In this document: positions 1-7,700 of the stretch, piece by piece
How the letters are laid out: every line of letters starts with the position of its first letter
Position numbering within the stretch: the first letter of the stretch is position 1
Source of the DNA: an uncultured bacterium
Lineage (GTDB): Bacteria > Myxococcota_A > Polyangia > Polyangiales > Houyiibacteriaceae
Length of the DNA: 33,837 bases
NCBI GenBank assembly: GCA_938024995.1
Contig: CALJDU010000036.1
Coordinates: 81,520-115,356, forward strand
Reading direction: 5' to 3'
The notes under the pieces: generated by a model
Seen by the model: the letters and a program-made list of their open reading frames with translations, nothing else
Told to the model about the DNA's origin: nothing
Databases searched by the model: none
Translations under genes and position numbers: made by a program

Positions 1-123
1 TAGACCAAGCGACCCGAGGGGATCTGGTCTGGCGCGAGGGGGTGGGCCTGGGTGGTTCGGTAGAGGCCCGACTTCGGGAGGTCGCTCATGAGGACGGTAG
101 GCTAGCAGGTCGCGGCGACGCGG

Positions 124-786
124 CTACTGAGCGCGCGGGGCGACCACGTTGAAGCGGATGACGACGGCGTCGCGGATCAAGTCGTCCGGCATCCCGGCGT
201 ACTCGATGCCGAAGTCTTTTCGGTTGATCGAGAACTCGGCCTGGGCGGTGACCTCTTGGTCGTTGGCGGTGATCGTCGCCGGGAAGCGGATGTCTTTGCT
301 CTGACCGTGGAGCGTGAGCGATCCGGTCACGTTGTGCGTGGTGCCGCTCTCGCTCGAGGGCGCGGAGACGATCTCGGAGGACCGGAAGGTCGCGGTCGGG
401 AAGGTCTCGACGCCGAAGAAGTCGTCGGCCTTCAGGTGGCCGGTAAGGCGCTCGGAGTCCGTCGTGACCGAGGCCATCTGAATCGTGATCTCGACCGAGC
501 TCGACTCGATCGCGGAGCGGTAGGTGATCGCGCCGGTGAACTCCCCGAAGCTTCCGGTGTGGCTACCGGTCACCTTGGAGCCGGTGAACCCAACAGTGGA
601 TCGCGCAGCGTCGATGGCGAGCGGGCCAGTGTTCTGCGCCGGAGCGGGTTCGGCGGGCGGAGAGGGTTCCGTTTCATCGACCACGGGGGGCGCGGTCTCC
701 GCGGCAGGGACCGCGTCGGCGGGATCGTCGCAGGCCGCGGTGCTGAGAGTGAGAGCGGCCGCGATAAGAAACGTGGATGTACGCAT
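124..786 (-). CDS. YceI-like family lipoprotein
   Basis: Exported protein of about 220 residues. It begins with a lipoprotein-type signal (MRTSTFLIAAALTLSTAAC) followed by an Asp/Pro/Glu-rich linker and then a YceI-like lipocalin fold domain. Recognisable YceI features are the opening 'IDAARSTVGFTGSKVTGSHTG', the 'G.ITY' strand, 'LKADDFFGVETFPTATFRS' and the terminal 'FGIEYAGMPDDLIRDAVVIRFNV'. YceI proteins bind polyisoprenoids or other amphiphiles in the periplasm; the ligand here is unknown. I chose the start at 786 because a GGAGGA Shine-Dalgarno sequence sits just upstream and the signal peptide starts there; an in-frame upstream start at 834 would add 16 residues ahead of the signal. It lies downstream of the XRE regulator gene on the same strand, 75 bp apart, so the two may be co-transcribed. 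Family call is firm; function is inferred. Confidence 0.88.
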   Translation of the reverse strand: MRTSTFLIAAALTLSTAACDDPADAVPAAETAPPVVDETEPSPPAEPAPAQNTGPLAIDAARSTVGFTGSKVTGSHTGSFGEFTGAITYRSAIESSSVEITIQMASVTTDSERLTGHLKADDFFGVETFPTATFRSSEIVSAPSSESGTTHNVTGSLTLHGQSKDIRFPATITANDQEVTAQAEFSINRKDFGIEYAGMPDDLIRDAVVIRFNVVAPRAQ

Positions 787-861
787 GCGATGTTCCTCCG
801 ACGCTTCGACTGAACCGACCATGCGGAAACGCACCCTTTCTTTTGAACGGTCTGTTCGGAC

Positions 862-1266
862 TTACTCGTCGTCCTTCTTCGCACGTTCTTCGAGCGCAGC
901 GCCGACGGCGAAGGCGACCAAGCCGCCGAGCCCCGAGAGGCCACCTGCGGAGAGCGCGGATTGCCACCAAGGTTGGTCCGGCTGTTGTACCGGGGCGACT
1001 CCCTGTGCGGCTTGCTGGGTCCGCGCCAGCGTGAGCTCCACGCGACCCATCAGTTCCGAGCCGCTCATTCCGAACACCGCTGCGATTCGCGAGAACGTGA
1101 AGAGGTCGATCTGTGCCTGTCCTCTTTCCACGCGGGAGAGCGTGGGCTGGGTCAGACCGACCTCCTGCGCGAGCGCCGCTTGAGAGAGCGCCTTCCTCTC
1201 ACGCAAGGAGGCGATGATCTTCCCCACGACGAGGGCGTGAACTTGAGGTTCTCCTGAGACGGCCAC
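862..1266 (-). CDS. XRE-family HTH regulator with C-terminal membrane segment
   Basis: Protein of 134 residues. Residues about 12-70 form an XRE/Cro-type helix-turn-helix domain (LRERKALSQAALAQEVGLTQ, then PTLSRVERGQAQIDLFTFSRIA). A Pro/Gln-rich linker follows, then a hydrophobic Gly/Ala-rich stretch (residues about 103-126, ending AFAVGAALEERAKKDDE) that looks like one membrane helix followed by a charged tail. This would be a DNA-binding domain tethered to the inner membrane. The start is GTG at 1264-1266; a TATCTT box lies 7 nt upstream with no Shine-Dalgarno, so the mRNA may be leaderless. It is upstream of the YceI-like gene and divergent from the small membrane-protein gene at 1421; it could regulate either. 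The HTH call is strong, the membrane helix is predicted by eye. Confidence 0.85.
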   Translation of the reverse strand: MAVSGEPQVHALVVGKIIASLRERKALSQAALAQEVGLTQPTLSRVERGQAQIDLFTFSRIAAVFGMSGSELMGRVELTLARTQQAAQGVAPVQQPDQPWWQSALSAGGLSGLGGLVAFAVGAALEERAKKDDE

Positions 1267-1273
1267 GGACCCA

Positions 1274-1279
1274 AAGATA
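1274..1279 (-). promoter_or_regulatory. -10 box of the XRE regulator gene (leaderless type)
   Basis: On the minus strand the sequence TATCTT is followed by 7 nt and then the GTG start. It fits a sigma-70 -10 element placed so that transcription begins at or next to the start codon. No convincing -35 hexamer is visible. Confidence 0.4.
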
Positions 1280-1334
1280 GTCCCTGAGAATCATTCCATC
1301 ACTGGCTTTCTCTCACAAACGAGTTGAATCCATA

Positions 1335-1364
1335 TTGACAGGTAAAGCTACGTGGTCATCTTAT
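1335..1364 (+). promoter_or_regulatory. Sigma-70-like promoter for the small membrane protein gene
   Basis: A perfect TTGACA (1335-1340) is followed after 18 bp by TCTTAT (1359-1364), in an AT-rich stretch that stands out from the G+C-rich surroundings. It lies about 57 bp upstream of the ATG at 1421, leaving room for a normal leader with its AAAGGAG Shine-Dalgarno. This is the most consensus-like -35 element noticed in the window. Confidence 0.5.
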
Positions 1365-1420
1365 GCATGTGTGAATGATCGGGGGCGAAAGAATGTGCCC
1401 TGGTCACAAAGGAGTCAGAC

Positions 1421-1702
1421 ATGGACATCAAGAAGCTTGGAAACCTCGTCGAGAACCAGAAAATGGGCGAGATCGTAGGGAAAGTCGGACATGAAGCCGA
1501 GCGTCGGGGCCACGCGCAGCAAACCGCCTTCGCCGGTGCTGGCGGCATGTTTGGCGCAGTCCTCGGGAGCTTTTTCGGAAAGCACGGGGCGGCCTTTGGT
1601 GGGCTCTTGGGCGCTTTTCTGGGCGCGTTCTTCGGAAACCGCCGAGACCTTGGGCTCCCGCTCGTTCCTGACGGGTCCCGTGAGGTGAAGGCGGTCGCGT
1701 GA
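1421..1702 (+). CDS. Small glycine-rich membrane protein, unknown function
   Basis: Protein of 93 residues, not recognised as a named family. The N-terminal third is charged and probably helical. Residues about 36-74 are very rich in Gly, Ala and Phe with repeated small-residue spacing (AFAGAGGMFGAVLGSFFGK, then GGLLGAFLGAFFGNR), resembling glycine-zipper transmembrane hairpins. Two short membrane helices are likely. The start is well supported by AAAGGAG 7 nt upstream. A strong-looking promoter precedes it, so it may be highly expressed or stress-regulated. It is divergent from the membrane-anchored XRE regulator, which is a candidate controller. Glycine-zipper proteins elsewhere often oligomerise in membranes, but function here is unknown. 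Confidence 0.8.
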   Translation: MDIKKLGNLVENQKMGEIVGKVGHEAERRGHAQQTAFAGAGGMFGAVLGSFFGKHGAAFGGLLGAFLGAFFGNRRDLGLPLVPDGSREVKAVA

Positions 1703-1819
1703 CCCTGATCATGCTCTGGCTCGTTCGGCGCGCCTTGGCCGACTGAGCGTATACAGGCTGTCTGCAGTCTTTGCGGACATGGACTTGCGCGGGTCGGGAA
1801 CATCACGAGATTGCGGGTC

Positions 1820-3082
1820 ATGAATAATGTTGCCGGTCTCACATGCCTCCTCTTGATGATCGCGGCGCCCGTTTTCGCGCAAGGTGGACTCAACCCCCAA
1901 GGCGCGGCGCGCGAAGGGACCCACAGCTTTGACGCGGCCGATCACGATGTGGTGCTGGCACAGGTGACGAGCGGCGGAAGCGTCGATGCCGGACCTCTCG
2001 GCGAGGACTGCGTCGGACGGATCGACGCGCGGCCCAACGTCATCATCAACGTGACCCACACCGGTCGTACACGTTTCGAGGTGTCGTCTTCCCGCGACAC
2101 CACGCTCGTCGTCACCACTCCGTCAGGACGTGTTCTCTGCAACGACGATGCGGATGGGCAAAACCCAGGCATGGTTCTGATGACTGGCTCGGGGACGTAC
2201 CGGGTGTGGGTCGGCGCGTTCAACGCGGAAGATGCCGGGCGCGCGAGACTGACCGTGCGATCGACGCGCGGACCGATCACGCATCAAGGCGACGCGACGA
2301 CGCCGACGGCGGGGCAGGCGAACGGTCAGGCGCCAACTCCTCAGCCCGCTTCCGCGCCCCAACACCAGCGCGCCTTCTCGGGCGCGCGTCTCGGGTTCTC
2401 CGCGACCGCGGGCGGCCCGATCCCAGCCGACACGGTAGAGCGCGGGTGCAGTGGCTACGTGACGACGGAGCCCACTGCGACGATCACGACGAGTGACGCC
2501 AAGGCGCTTCGCATCGCGTTCACCGCAGAGCGTGACACGACGTTGGTCGTGCGGACACCTTCCGGCAACACGCTCTGCAACGACGACGGCGACGGACAGA
2601 ACCCGGTCATCGCGACACCCGGTGAAGCCGGCGCGTTTCAGATTTGGGCTGGGACATACAGTGAGGGAGGCAGCGCCAGCGGGCGCCTACAGATCACCGA
2701 AGCGAGTACGGCTGAAGCCGCGGGCCTCTCTGAGATCCCTCGACCCGCTCAGCGGAACGGAAACCTCGAGCGACAGATCTTCGGCGCCATCCGCGCGGCC
2801 GCTGCCCAGAACTGGACCGAGACCCCGGTGTTCGCGTTTCTCTCAAGCGACAGCTGGCGATACCGCCGCTCGCCAACCGGACGCGTGACCGGCCGCTACC
2901 GAGGCGCGTGGATCGGCGCGACCTGGCCCGATGGACACTGCACCGTGCAGGAGTTCGACTTCATCCAGCAAGGAACAGGTCGACGGTTCAGCGGCCCGTT
3001 TCGAACGTTCACGACCGGCTCGCAGCTGAACGTGGAGTGTGCGGATCTCGAGCGAACGCGGCGCCGTTTAAGGAACCGCTAG
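1820..3082 (+). CDS. Exported protein with two tandem pre-peptidase-like domains
   Basis: Protein of about 420 residues with a clear Sec signal peptide (MNNVAGLTCLLLMIAAPVFA). Two homologous domains follow. Each has a Cys near its start, a 'R(D)TTLVV.TPSG..LCNDD.DGQNP' core and a closing beta segment 'G.(Y/F)..W.G.(F/Y)'. They resemble bacterial pre-peptidase C-terminal (PPC) beta-sandwich domains, and the repeated Asn-Asp-Asp-x-Asp-Gly could bind calcium. A Pro/Gln linker separates the repeats. The C-terminal part (about residues 300-420) is a separate unrecognised domain ending in an Arg-rich tail. No protease catalytic motif was seen. ATG at 1820 was preferred over an in-frame TTG at 1811; neither has a strong Shine-Dalgarno. 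Its TAG stop shares a CTAG palindrome with the stop of the convergent desaturase gene. Confidence 0.82.
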   Translation: MNNVAGLTCLLLMIAAPVFAQGGLNPQGAAREGTHSFDAADHDVVLAQVTSGGSVDAGPLGEDCVGRIDARPNVIINVTHTGRTRFEVSSSRDTTLVVTTPSGRVLCNDDADGQNPGMVLMTGSGTYRVWVGAFNAEDAGRARLTVRSTRGPITHQGDATTPTAGQANGQAPTPQPASAPQHQRAFSGARLGFSATAGGPIPADTVERGCSGYVTTEPTATITTSDAKALRIAFTAERDTTLVVRTPSGNTLCNDDGDGQNPVIATPGEAGAFQIWAGTYSEGGSASGRLQITEASTAEAAGLSEIPRPAQRNGNLERQIFGAIRAAAAQNWTETPVFAFLSSDSWRYRRSPTGRVTGRYRGAWIGATWPDGHCTVQEFDFIQQGTGRRFSGPFRTFTTGSQLNVECADLERTRRRLRNR

Positions 3083-3972
3083 GCGGTGGCCTGACGCGCC
3101 ATCGCATCGAGGCGCTTCTCGACCCGCGCGGCCTTCTCTTCGGGAAGGTTTCGCGGGTCGAAGTACGTCGGGAAGGCGTGGTGGTTCGCGTGCATGTACA
3201 AGCCAAAGCAGATCATGTTGCCGAGCTTGTAGATGCCCGTGTTCAGGTTGGTCGGGCGGAAGTCTTCGATGCCCTCGGCGTTCTCTCCGTTGTGGGTCGC
3301 CCAGTTGAAGTGGCTGACGTGAAGCGCGCCGACCAAGAGCGACGGCAGGAACACGTAAAAGAAGCCGACCATGCCGAGCACGGAGTACCAGAAGCCGAGC
3401 ATCGTGAGGTTCGTGAGGAACGAGAAGCCAGTTCGCGCGTAGTCGCGACGAAGCGCCGCCTTCGACTCGCCGAAGCGCTCGAAGTGCTGCATCCGAATGT
3501 TGCCCTCCAGACCGAGGAGCATCTTGGTGATGAAGAAGTACCAAAAGCTCAACTCGTTCGGATGCGGGTCCTTCTCGCGGTGATCGGAGTACGTGTGGTG
3601 GCGCTTGTGAAGCACTTCCCAGGTCGCGTAGCGCGTCCCGATGATCACGCCGAGAACTTCGCCCGCGAGTCGGTTGATCGCTTTCGGGAAGTTGCCGTGG
3701 GTCGCGTTGTGGACGCAGACGCCGCTGAGGACCTGGACGTAGGCCGCGAAGAGGAACGCCGGGATCGCCCATGGAGAGGTCCAGGTCAGCCCAATGCCCT
3801 GCCATCCCACCGCGTGAAGCACGGAGATGATCGAGAGGAAGATGAACGCCCAGGTCAGGTCGTACTTGAAGTAGAAGTTGCGGTCGCGCGCGAACGCCAC
3901 AGAAGGCTGCGAGAGCCACCACGCCTTGTGCGCTTTCGTCGCGCGAACTTCAGTATCTACGGCCGTTTCCAT
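3079..3972 (-). CDS. Membrane fatty acid desaturase
   Basis: Protein of 297 residues, an integral-membrane di-iron fatty acid desaturase. All three histidine boxes are present: HNATH (88-92), HKRHH (122-126) and HANHH (261-265), with four hydrophobic segments in the usual places (about 41-57, 68-87, 103-117, 190-216). These enzymes use O2 and electrons from ferredoxin or cytochrome b5-type donors to insert a cis double bond in an acyl chain. No fused electron-transfer domain is present, so the donor is encoded elsewhere. The ATG at 3972 has an AAGGAG Shine-Dalgarno 9 nt upstream. The gene is convergent with the PPC-like gene (4-bp overlap) and is not obviously in an operon. Substrate and regiospecificity cannot be read from the sequence. 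Confidence 0.93.
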   Translation of the reverse strand: METAVDTEVRATKAHKAWWLSQPSVAFARDRNFYFKYDLTWAFIFLSIISVLHAVGWQGIGLTWTSPWAIPAFLFAAYVQVLSGVCVHNATHGNFPKAINRLAGEVLGVIIGTRYATWEVLHKRHHTYSDHREKDPHPNELSFWYFFITKMLLGLEGNIRMQHFERFGESKAALRRDYARTGFSFLTNLTMLGFWYSVLGMVGFFYVFLPSLLVGALHVSHFNWATHNGENAEGIEDFRPTNLNTGIYKLGNMICFGLYMHANHHAFPTYFDPRNLPEEKAARVEKRLDAMARQATA

Positions 3973-4028
3973 GACAGTTTGCTCCTTGGCGCGCAGATGC
4001 GACGCGGGACGCTATCACGGATCGTGTA

Positions 4029-4063
4029 CCTTCGATGCAGGCCGCGCCTTCGATGCAGGTCGC
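4029..4063. repeat. Two 17-bp direct repeats upstream of desaturase and sigma genes
   Basis: CCTTCGATGCAGGCCGC (4029-4045) recurs as CCTTCGATGCAGGTCGC (4047-4063), one mismatch, with an 18-bp period. The pair sits in the 240-bp gap between the divergent desaturase and sigma-factor genes, about 57-91 bp upstream of the desaturase start. This is a plausible tandem operator, for example for a lipid- or temperature-responsive regulator. The rest of the gap contains no recognisable gene. Confidence 0.45.
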
Positions 4064-4212
4064 CCGACCGCAGAGGTTGGTGCGTACTGAGAAAGCGTGA
4101 TGGCACACTGGCGCGCTTCTCGTTCCCTCCATGAGGGCACAAAGGAAGATGATCTCAGTCAACTCCATCCAACGTACTGGCTTTCCGCGGATCGCACGAG
4201 GTGCTACCACGG

Positions 4213-4737
4213 ATGGTGATGGGAAGAGCCGAACTGGGCCCAGAGGGCGCTTGGGACGACGCCGCGTATCAGCGCTTACGTCAGATCGCCCATGGCTTCT
4301 TTCGTGGCTTGCCGGCGAGCCAGACGCTCCAGGCGACCGCGCTGGTTCACGAGGCGTACATCAAGCTCGCCGACCACGACCTCCGGGTGTCGGACTCAGC
4401 CCATTTCGTATCCCTCGGGGCCCGGACGATGCGGCAAGTGCTCATCGACTATTTCCGGCGGTCCGGAACGCAGAAGCGCGGCGGCGACCGCCTTCGGGTG
4501 ACTCTTTCGGAGGTCACCCGTCCGCTCATGGCGGCGCCGGAGGACATGCTCGCGCTCGACGCCGCGATCACGTCGCTCGCCACCCAGTCGCCGCGACTCG
4601 CGACGGTGGTCGAGCTGAAGTTCTTCTGTGGTTTGACGACGGACGAGATCGCTCAAGAGCTCGTCATCTCGACGGCGACGGTCGAGCGCGAGTGGAGACG
4701 GGCGCGCGCTTGGCTCCGCACGCAGCTCGATGGCTAA
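4213..4737 (+). CDS. ECF-type RNA polymerase sigma factor (TIGR02999-like)
   Basis: Protein of about 174 residues matching the Sigma70-ECF subgroup common in Planctomycetes and Myxococcota. Region 2 contains 'LQATALVHEAYIKLADHD' and 'ARTMRQVLIDYFRRSGTQKRGG'. Region 4 contains 'ATVVELKFFCGLTTDEIAQ' followed by the helix-turn-helix 'ELVISTATVEREWRRARAWL'. The N-terminus is a little shorter than in typical members. The start is uncertain: ATG at 4213 has GAGGTG 9 nt upstream; GTG at 4201 and ATG at 4219 are alternatives. An in-frame stop at 4150 limits further extension. It abuts or overlaps the Ser/Thr kinase gene, an arrangement known for this subgroup, where the kinase is thought to control sigma activity. 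No anti-sigma factor gene is adjacent. Confidence 0.92.
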   Translation: MVMGRAELGPEGAWDDAAYQRLRQIAHGFFRGLPASQTLQATALVHEAYIKLADHDLRVSDSAHFVSLGARTMRQVLIDYFRRSGTQKRGGDRLRVTLSEVTRPLMAAPEDMLALDAAITSLATQSPRLATVVELKFFCGLTTDEIAQELVISTATVEREWRRARAWLRTQLDG

Positions 4738-4774
4738 ACGACCCTCTCCTGAACGTTCGCCGAGGGGCGCTCCC

Positions 4775-7700
4775 ATGAACGCGAACGCCGTCGACTTTTC
4801 GGAACTCATGGAGCTCTTTGAAGCGCTCTGCGATCAGCCGAGCGAGGTCCAACGACGACGGATCGAGACGGTCGCAGGTCGCGACCTGGAGCTCGCGCGG
4901 CAGCTCGAGGCGATGCTCCAAGCGGACGCGGAGCCCCTCTTCCTGGATGACACGCGCGGCGTCGTTCAGTACCTGCCTGATCTGAACGAGCGCGTCGTCG
5001 ATGGGCGCTGGCGACTGGACGCGCCGCTGGGTCGCGGCGCCGGAGGAGAGGTCTGGAGCGCAGAGGACATCGAGACCGGCGAAGCCGTCGCGGTGAAGAT
5101 CCTCCATCCGCAGCTCATGCGCGACCCCGAACACGTCGCGCGCTTTCGTCGCGAGTTCGCCCTGATGTCGCGGCTCGCCCATGATCATTGCCTCCGCTTG
5201 ATCAGCCAGGGCGAGGTGGGCGACGACGTACCGCTGCTGCAGCCGGGGCAGCGCTTCATCGTCACTGAGCTGACGCCAGGAGGCGATCTCAGTCGCCTTA
5301 TTCGTGCGTCCACCGAGACGCTCCTGGGGGTGCTGGTGCAGCTCCTGTCCGCGCTCGATCACTTGCACACGCAAGGTGTCGTCCATCGCGACGTGAAGCC
5401 GTCGAACATCTTGCTAACAGCCGACGAGCCACCCCAACCCAAGCTCGCCGACTTCGGGATCGCGAAGGTCGCGATGCACGAGGGGACCGAGCTCACCGGG
5501 GGGGAAGCGCTGCTCGGAACGCTCGACTACTTGAGCCCAGAACAGGTCCGCGGTGAGCCTCTCGATCATCGCTCTGACCTCTTCGCGGTCGGCTGCTTGA
5601 TTCACACGCTATGGACCGGTCGTCCTCCTTACGACGGCGCGTTTATCAACCGCCTCATGAAGCGACTTCAGGTCGACGCACCCTCGCTGGCGAGCCGCGC
5701 TCCGGAAGCGCCCGCGGAGCTTTGCGCGCTGACCGACCAGCTCCTGATGCGCGACAAGAACGCGCGTCCATCGAGCGCCCGAGAGGTCGCGGAGCGCTTG
5801 AACGTTATCTTGGAGTCACTGTCCCGCGACTCGGGCGAGCTCGAGACCGATGGACCGGGCCTGTTCCCGAGCGGGCTGGTCGGTCGCGAATCGCTCTCGC
5901 ATCGAATCGAGGAGAAGGCGCAAAGCGTGAAAGCGGGCACCGCCGCGATCGTCGCGCTGGTCGGCGCGAGCGGGATCGGAAAGACCACGCTGGCCCGCAA
6001 CGTTGTCCGTGGGCTCTCCGCGAAGGGGTGGTCGTTGGTCCTCGGGAGCCCCGCGCCCATCGAGTCACCTCCTCCCTTTTGGCCCTTCGCGGAGTTACGA
6101 AAGAAGCTCAGGCCAGGAAGCGCGAGCACGGCCCGAATGAGTCGCTCGCGGGACGGCTCCCGCGTTGTTCAGGAGTTCGCGGAGCAGATCACCGCGGGGC
6201 TGGATCCGGATGTGCCGACGTGCATCTTCTTGGAGGACCTCCACGTTGCTTCTCGCGCCTCGCTCGCGGTGCTGAAGAGCACCCTCGAGCTCGCGAAGAG
6301 CCGAAGGCTCAAGCTCCTGCTGCTCGTGACCGCGCGCCCTTCTGCGCAGCATGACCTCGCCGCGATCACAAACGACTGTCACGTGTTGTCCACGCTCAGT
6401 CGCAGCGCCGCGGTGCAGCTCGCAGAGCGCGTTCTCGGCGCCGGTCACGGCGAGCTCCCGCCGGAGTTCGTCAACGCGTGGCCTGTGGAGGTCGCGGGGC
6501 ATCCGTTGCTCCTGCGGTCCGCGCTCCAGGCTCTGGTTCAGCGAGGCGATCTAGAACGGCACGCGGACGGTTCGTGGACCGTGACGCCAGACGCGCAGCT
6601 GGGGCACGCGATCGCGGATGTCCTCGACGCGCGTTTCGCGCCCTTGAGCGCGGAGACACGACGCGTTCTGACCGTCGCGGCGGCCCTCGGCGTGCGCTTC
6701 GACGTCGCGGTCTTGGGCGAAGTGTGTGGGGGCGACGTCGCGGTCGCGCTGGCCGAGGCGCTCCGACACAACGTGATTTCCCTCCATGAGGATCGCGACC
6801 TCTACGACGACGGAACGACCCATCGCTTTGAGCACGCCTCGCTCGCGGAGCGCCTGCTCGCGTCCGCGCCCCGCGAAGTCTTTGTCGCGCTTCACGATCG
6901 GATCGGTGCGCGACTGTCCGAGGAAGCGGCCAAGCCGTCGACCCTCGCGCACTACCTCGGGCGAGGCAGCGATCCGCGGAAGGCCGTGACGAGTCTCTGG
7001 GCGGCGGCCGAACACGCGCGCTCCAAAAACGACCACGGGGTGCGAGCGGATCACCTGCGGCGACTTCTCGATCGACGCGCGGAGGTCGTCGGCGAGATCA
7101 CGCCCACACACGCGCAAGCGCAGGAGCACTTCGCGGATGCGCTCGCGCTCGGAGGCGCGCCAGAGGAAGCGCTGAGGGTGCTCAAGGGGCTCGATGTTCC
7201 GACCCTGGATCGAACGACGCGCGCGCGTCTTCTTCGGAAGCGCGGCGTCGCTCATCTCCGCACCGCGGCGCCGGCGGACGGAATGGAGGCCTTGCGGGGC
7301 GCGCTCCGGCTGCTCGAAGGTCCGGCGCCGCGTACGCGCTGGGGTCGCTCGCTACGTCTCGGGTGGGACATCGTGATGATGTTGGGCGAGCGGCTCGTCG
7401 GGTTCGGCGCGAGGCCCCGTGACGTTGAGCGCGCGATCGTGCACCGCGAGCTGGCGGTGCTTCATCGCTGGGTGGACCTTCACGACGGCGCGGCTCATCT
7501 CGCGCGGTTTGCGCGCCTGGCGTGGAGACTCAAGCCGGCGCATTTCCGCGTCGACGCGTCGACGATGGCGAGCTGGTTCTTCGTGCTTCAGGCGCTCCCG
7601 AGCATCGCCGCGCGCTTTCAGCAGCGCGCGCAGGAGCTCGCGACGGACGCGGACGATCTCGAGGGGCTCGCGCGGCTCGCCATCATTCGCGGTGGTTGCG

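Noticed and set aside
1..123. A gene or RNA at the left edge
   Set aside because: Only weak hairpins (AGACCA/TGGTCT, CCCG/CGGG) are present; no frame or RNA fold could be supported.
4101..4120. Possible sigma-54 promoter (TGGCAC...GC)
   Set aside because: The GG-to-GC spacing is 9 or 11 rather than 10 and the -12 element is poor.
2908..4134. Long open frame on the plus strand opposite the desaturase
   Set aside because: It is antisense to a desaturase with all three His boxes, and its product is a charged His/Arg/Val-rich shadow with no motif.
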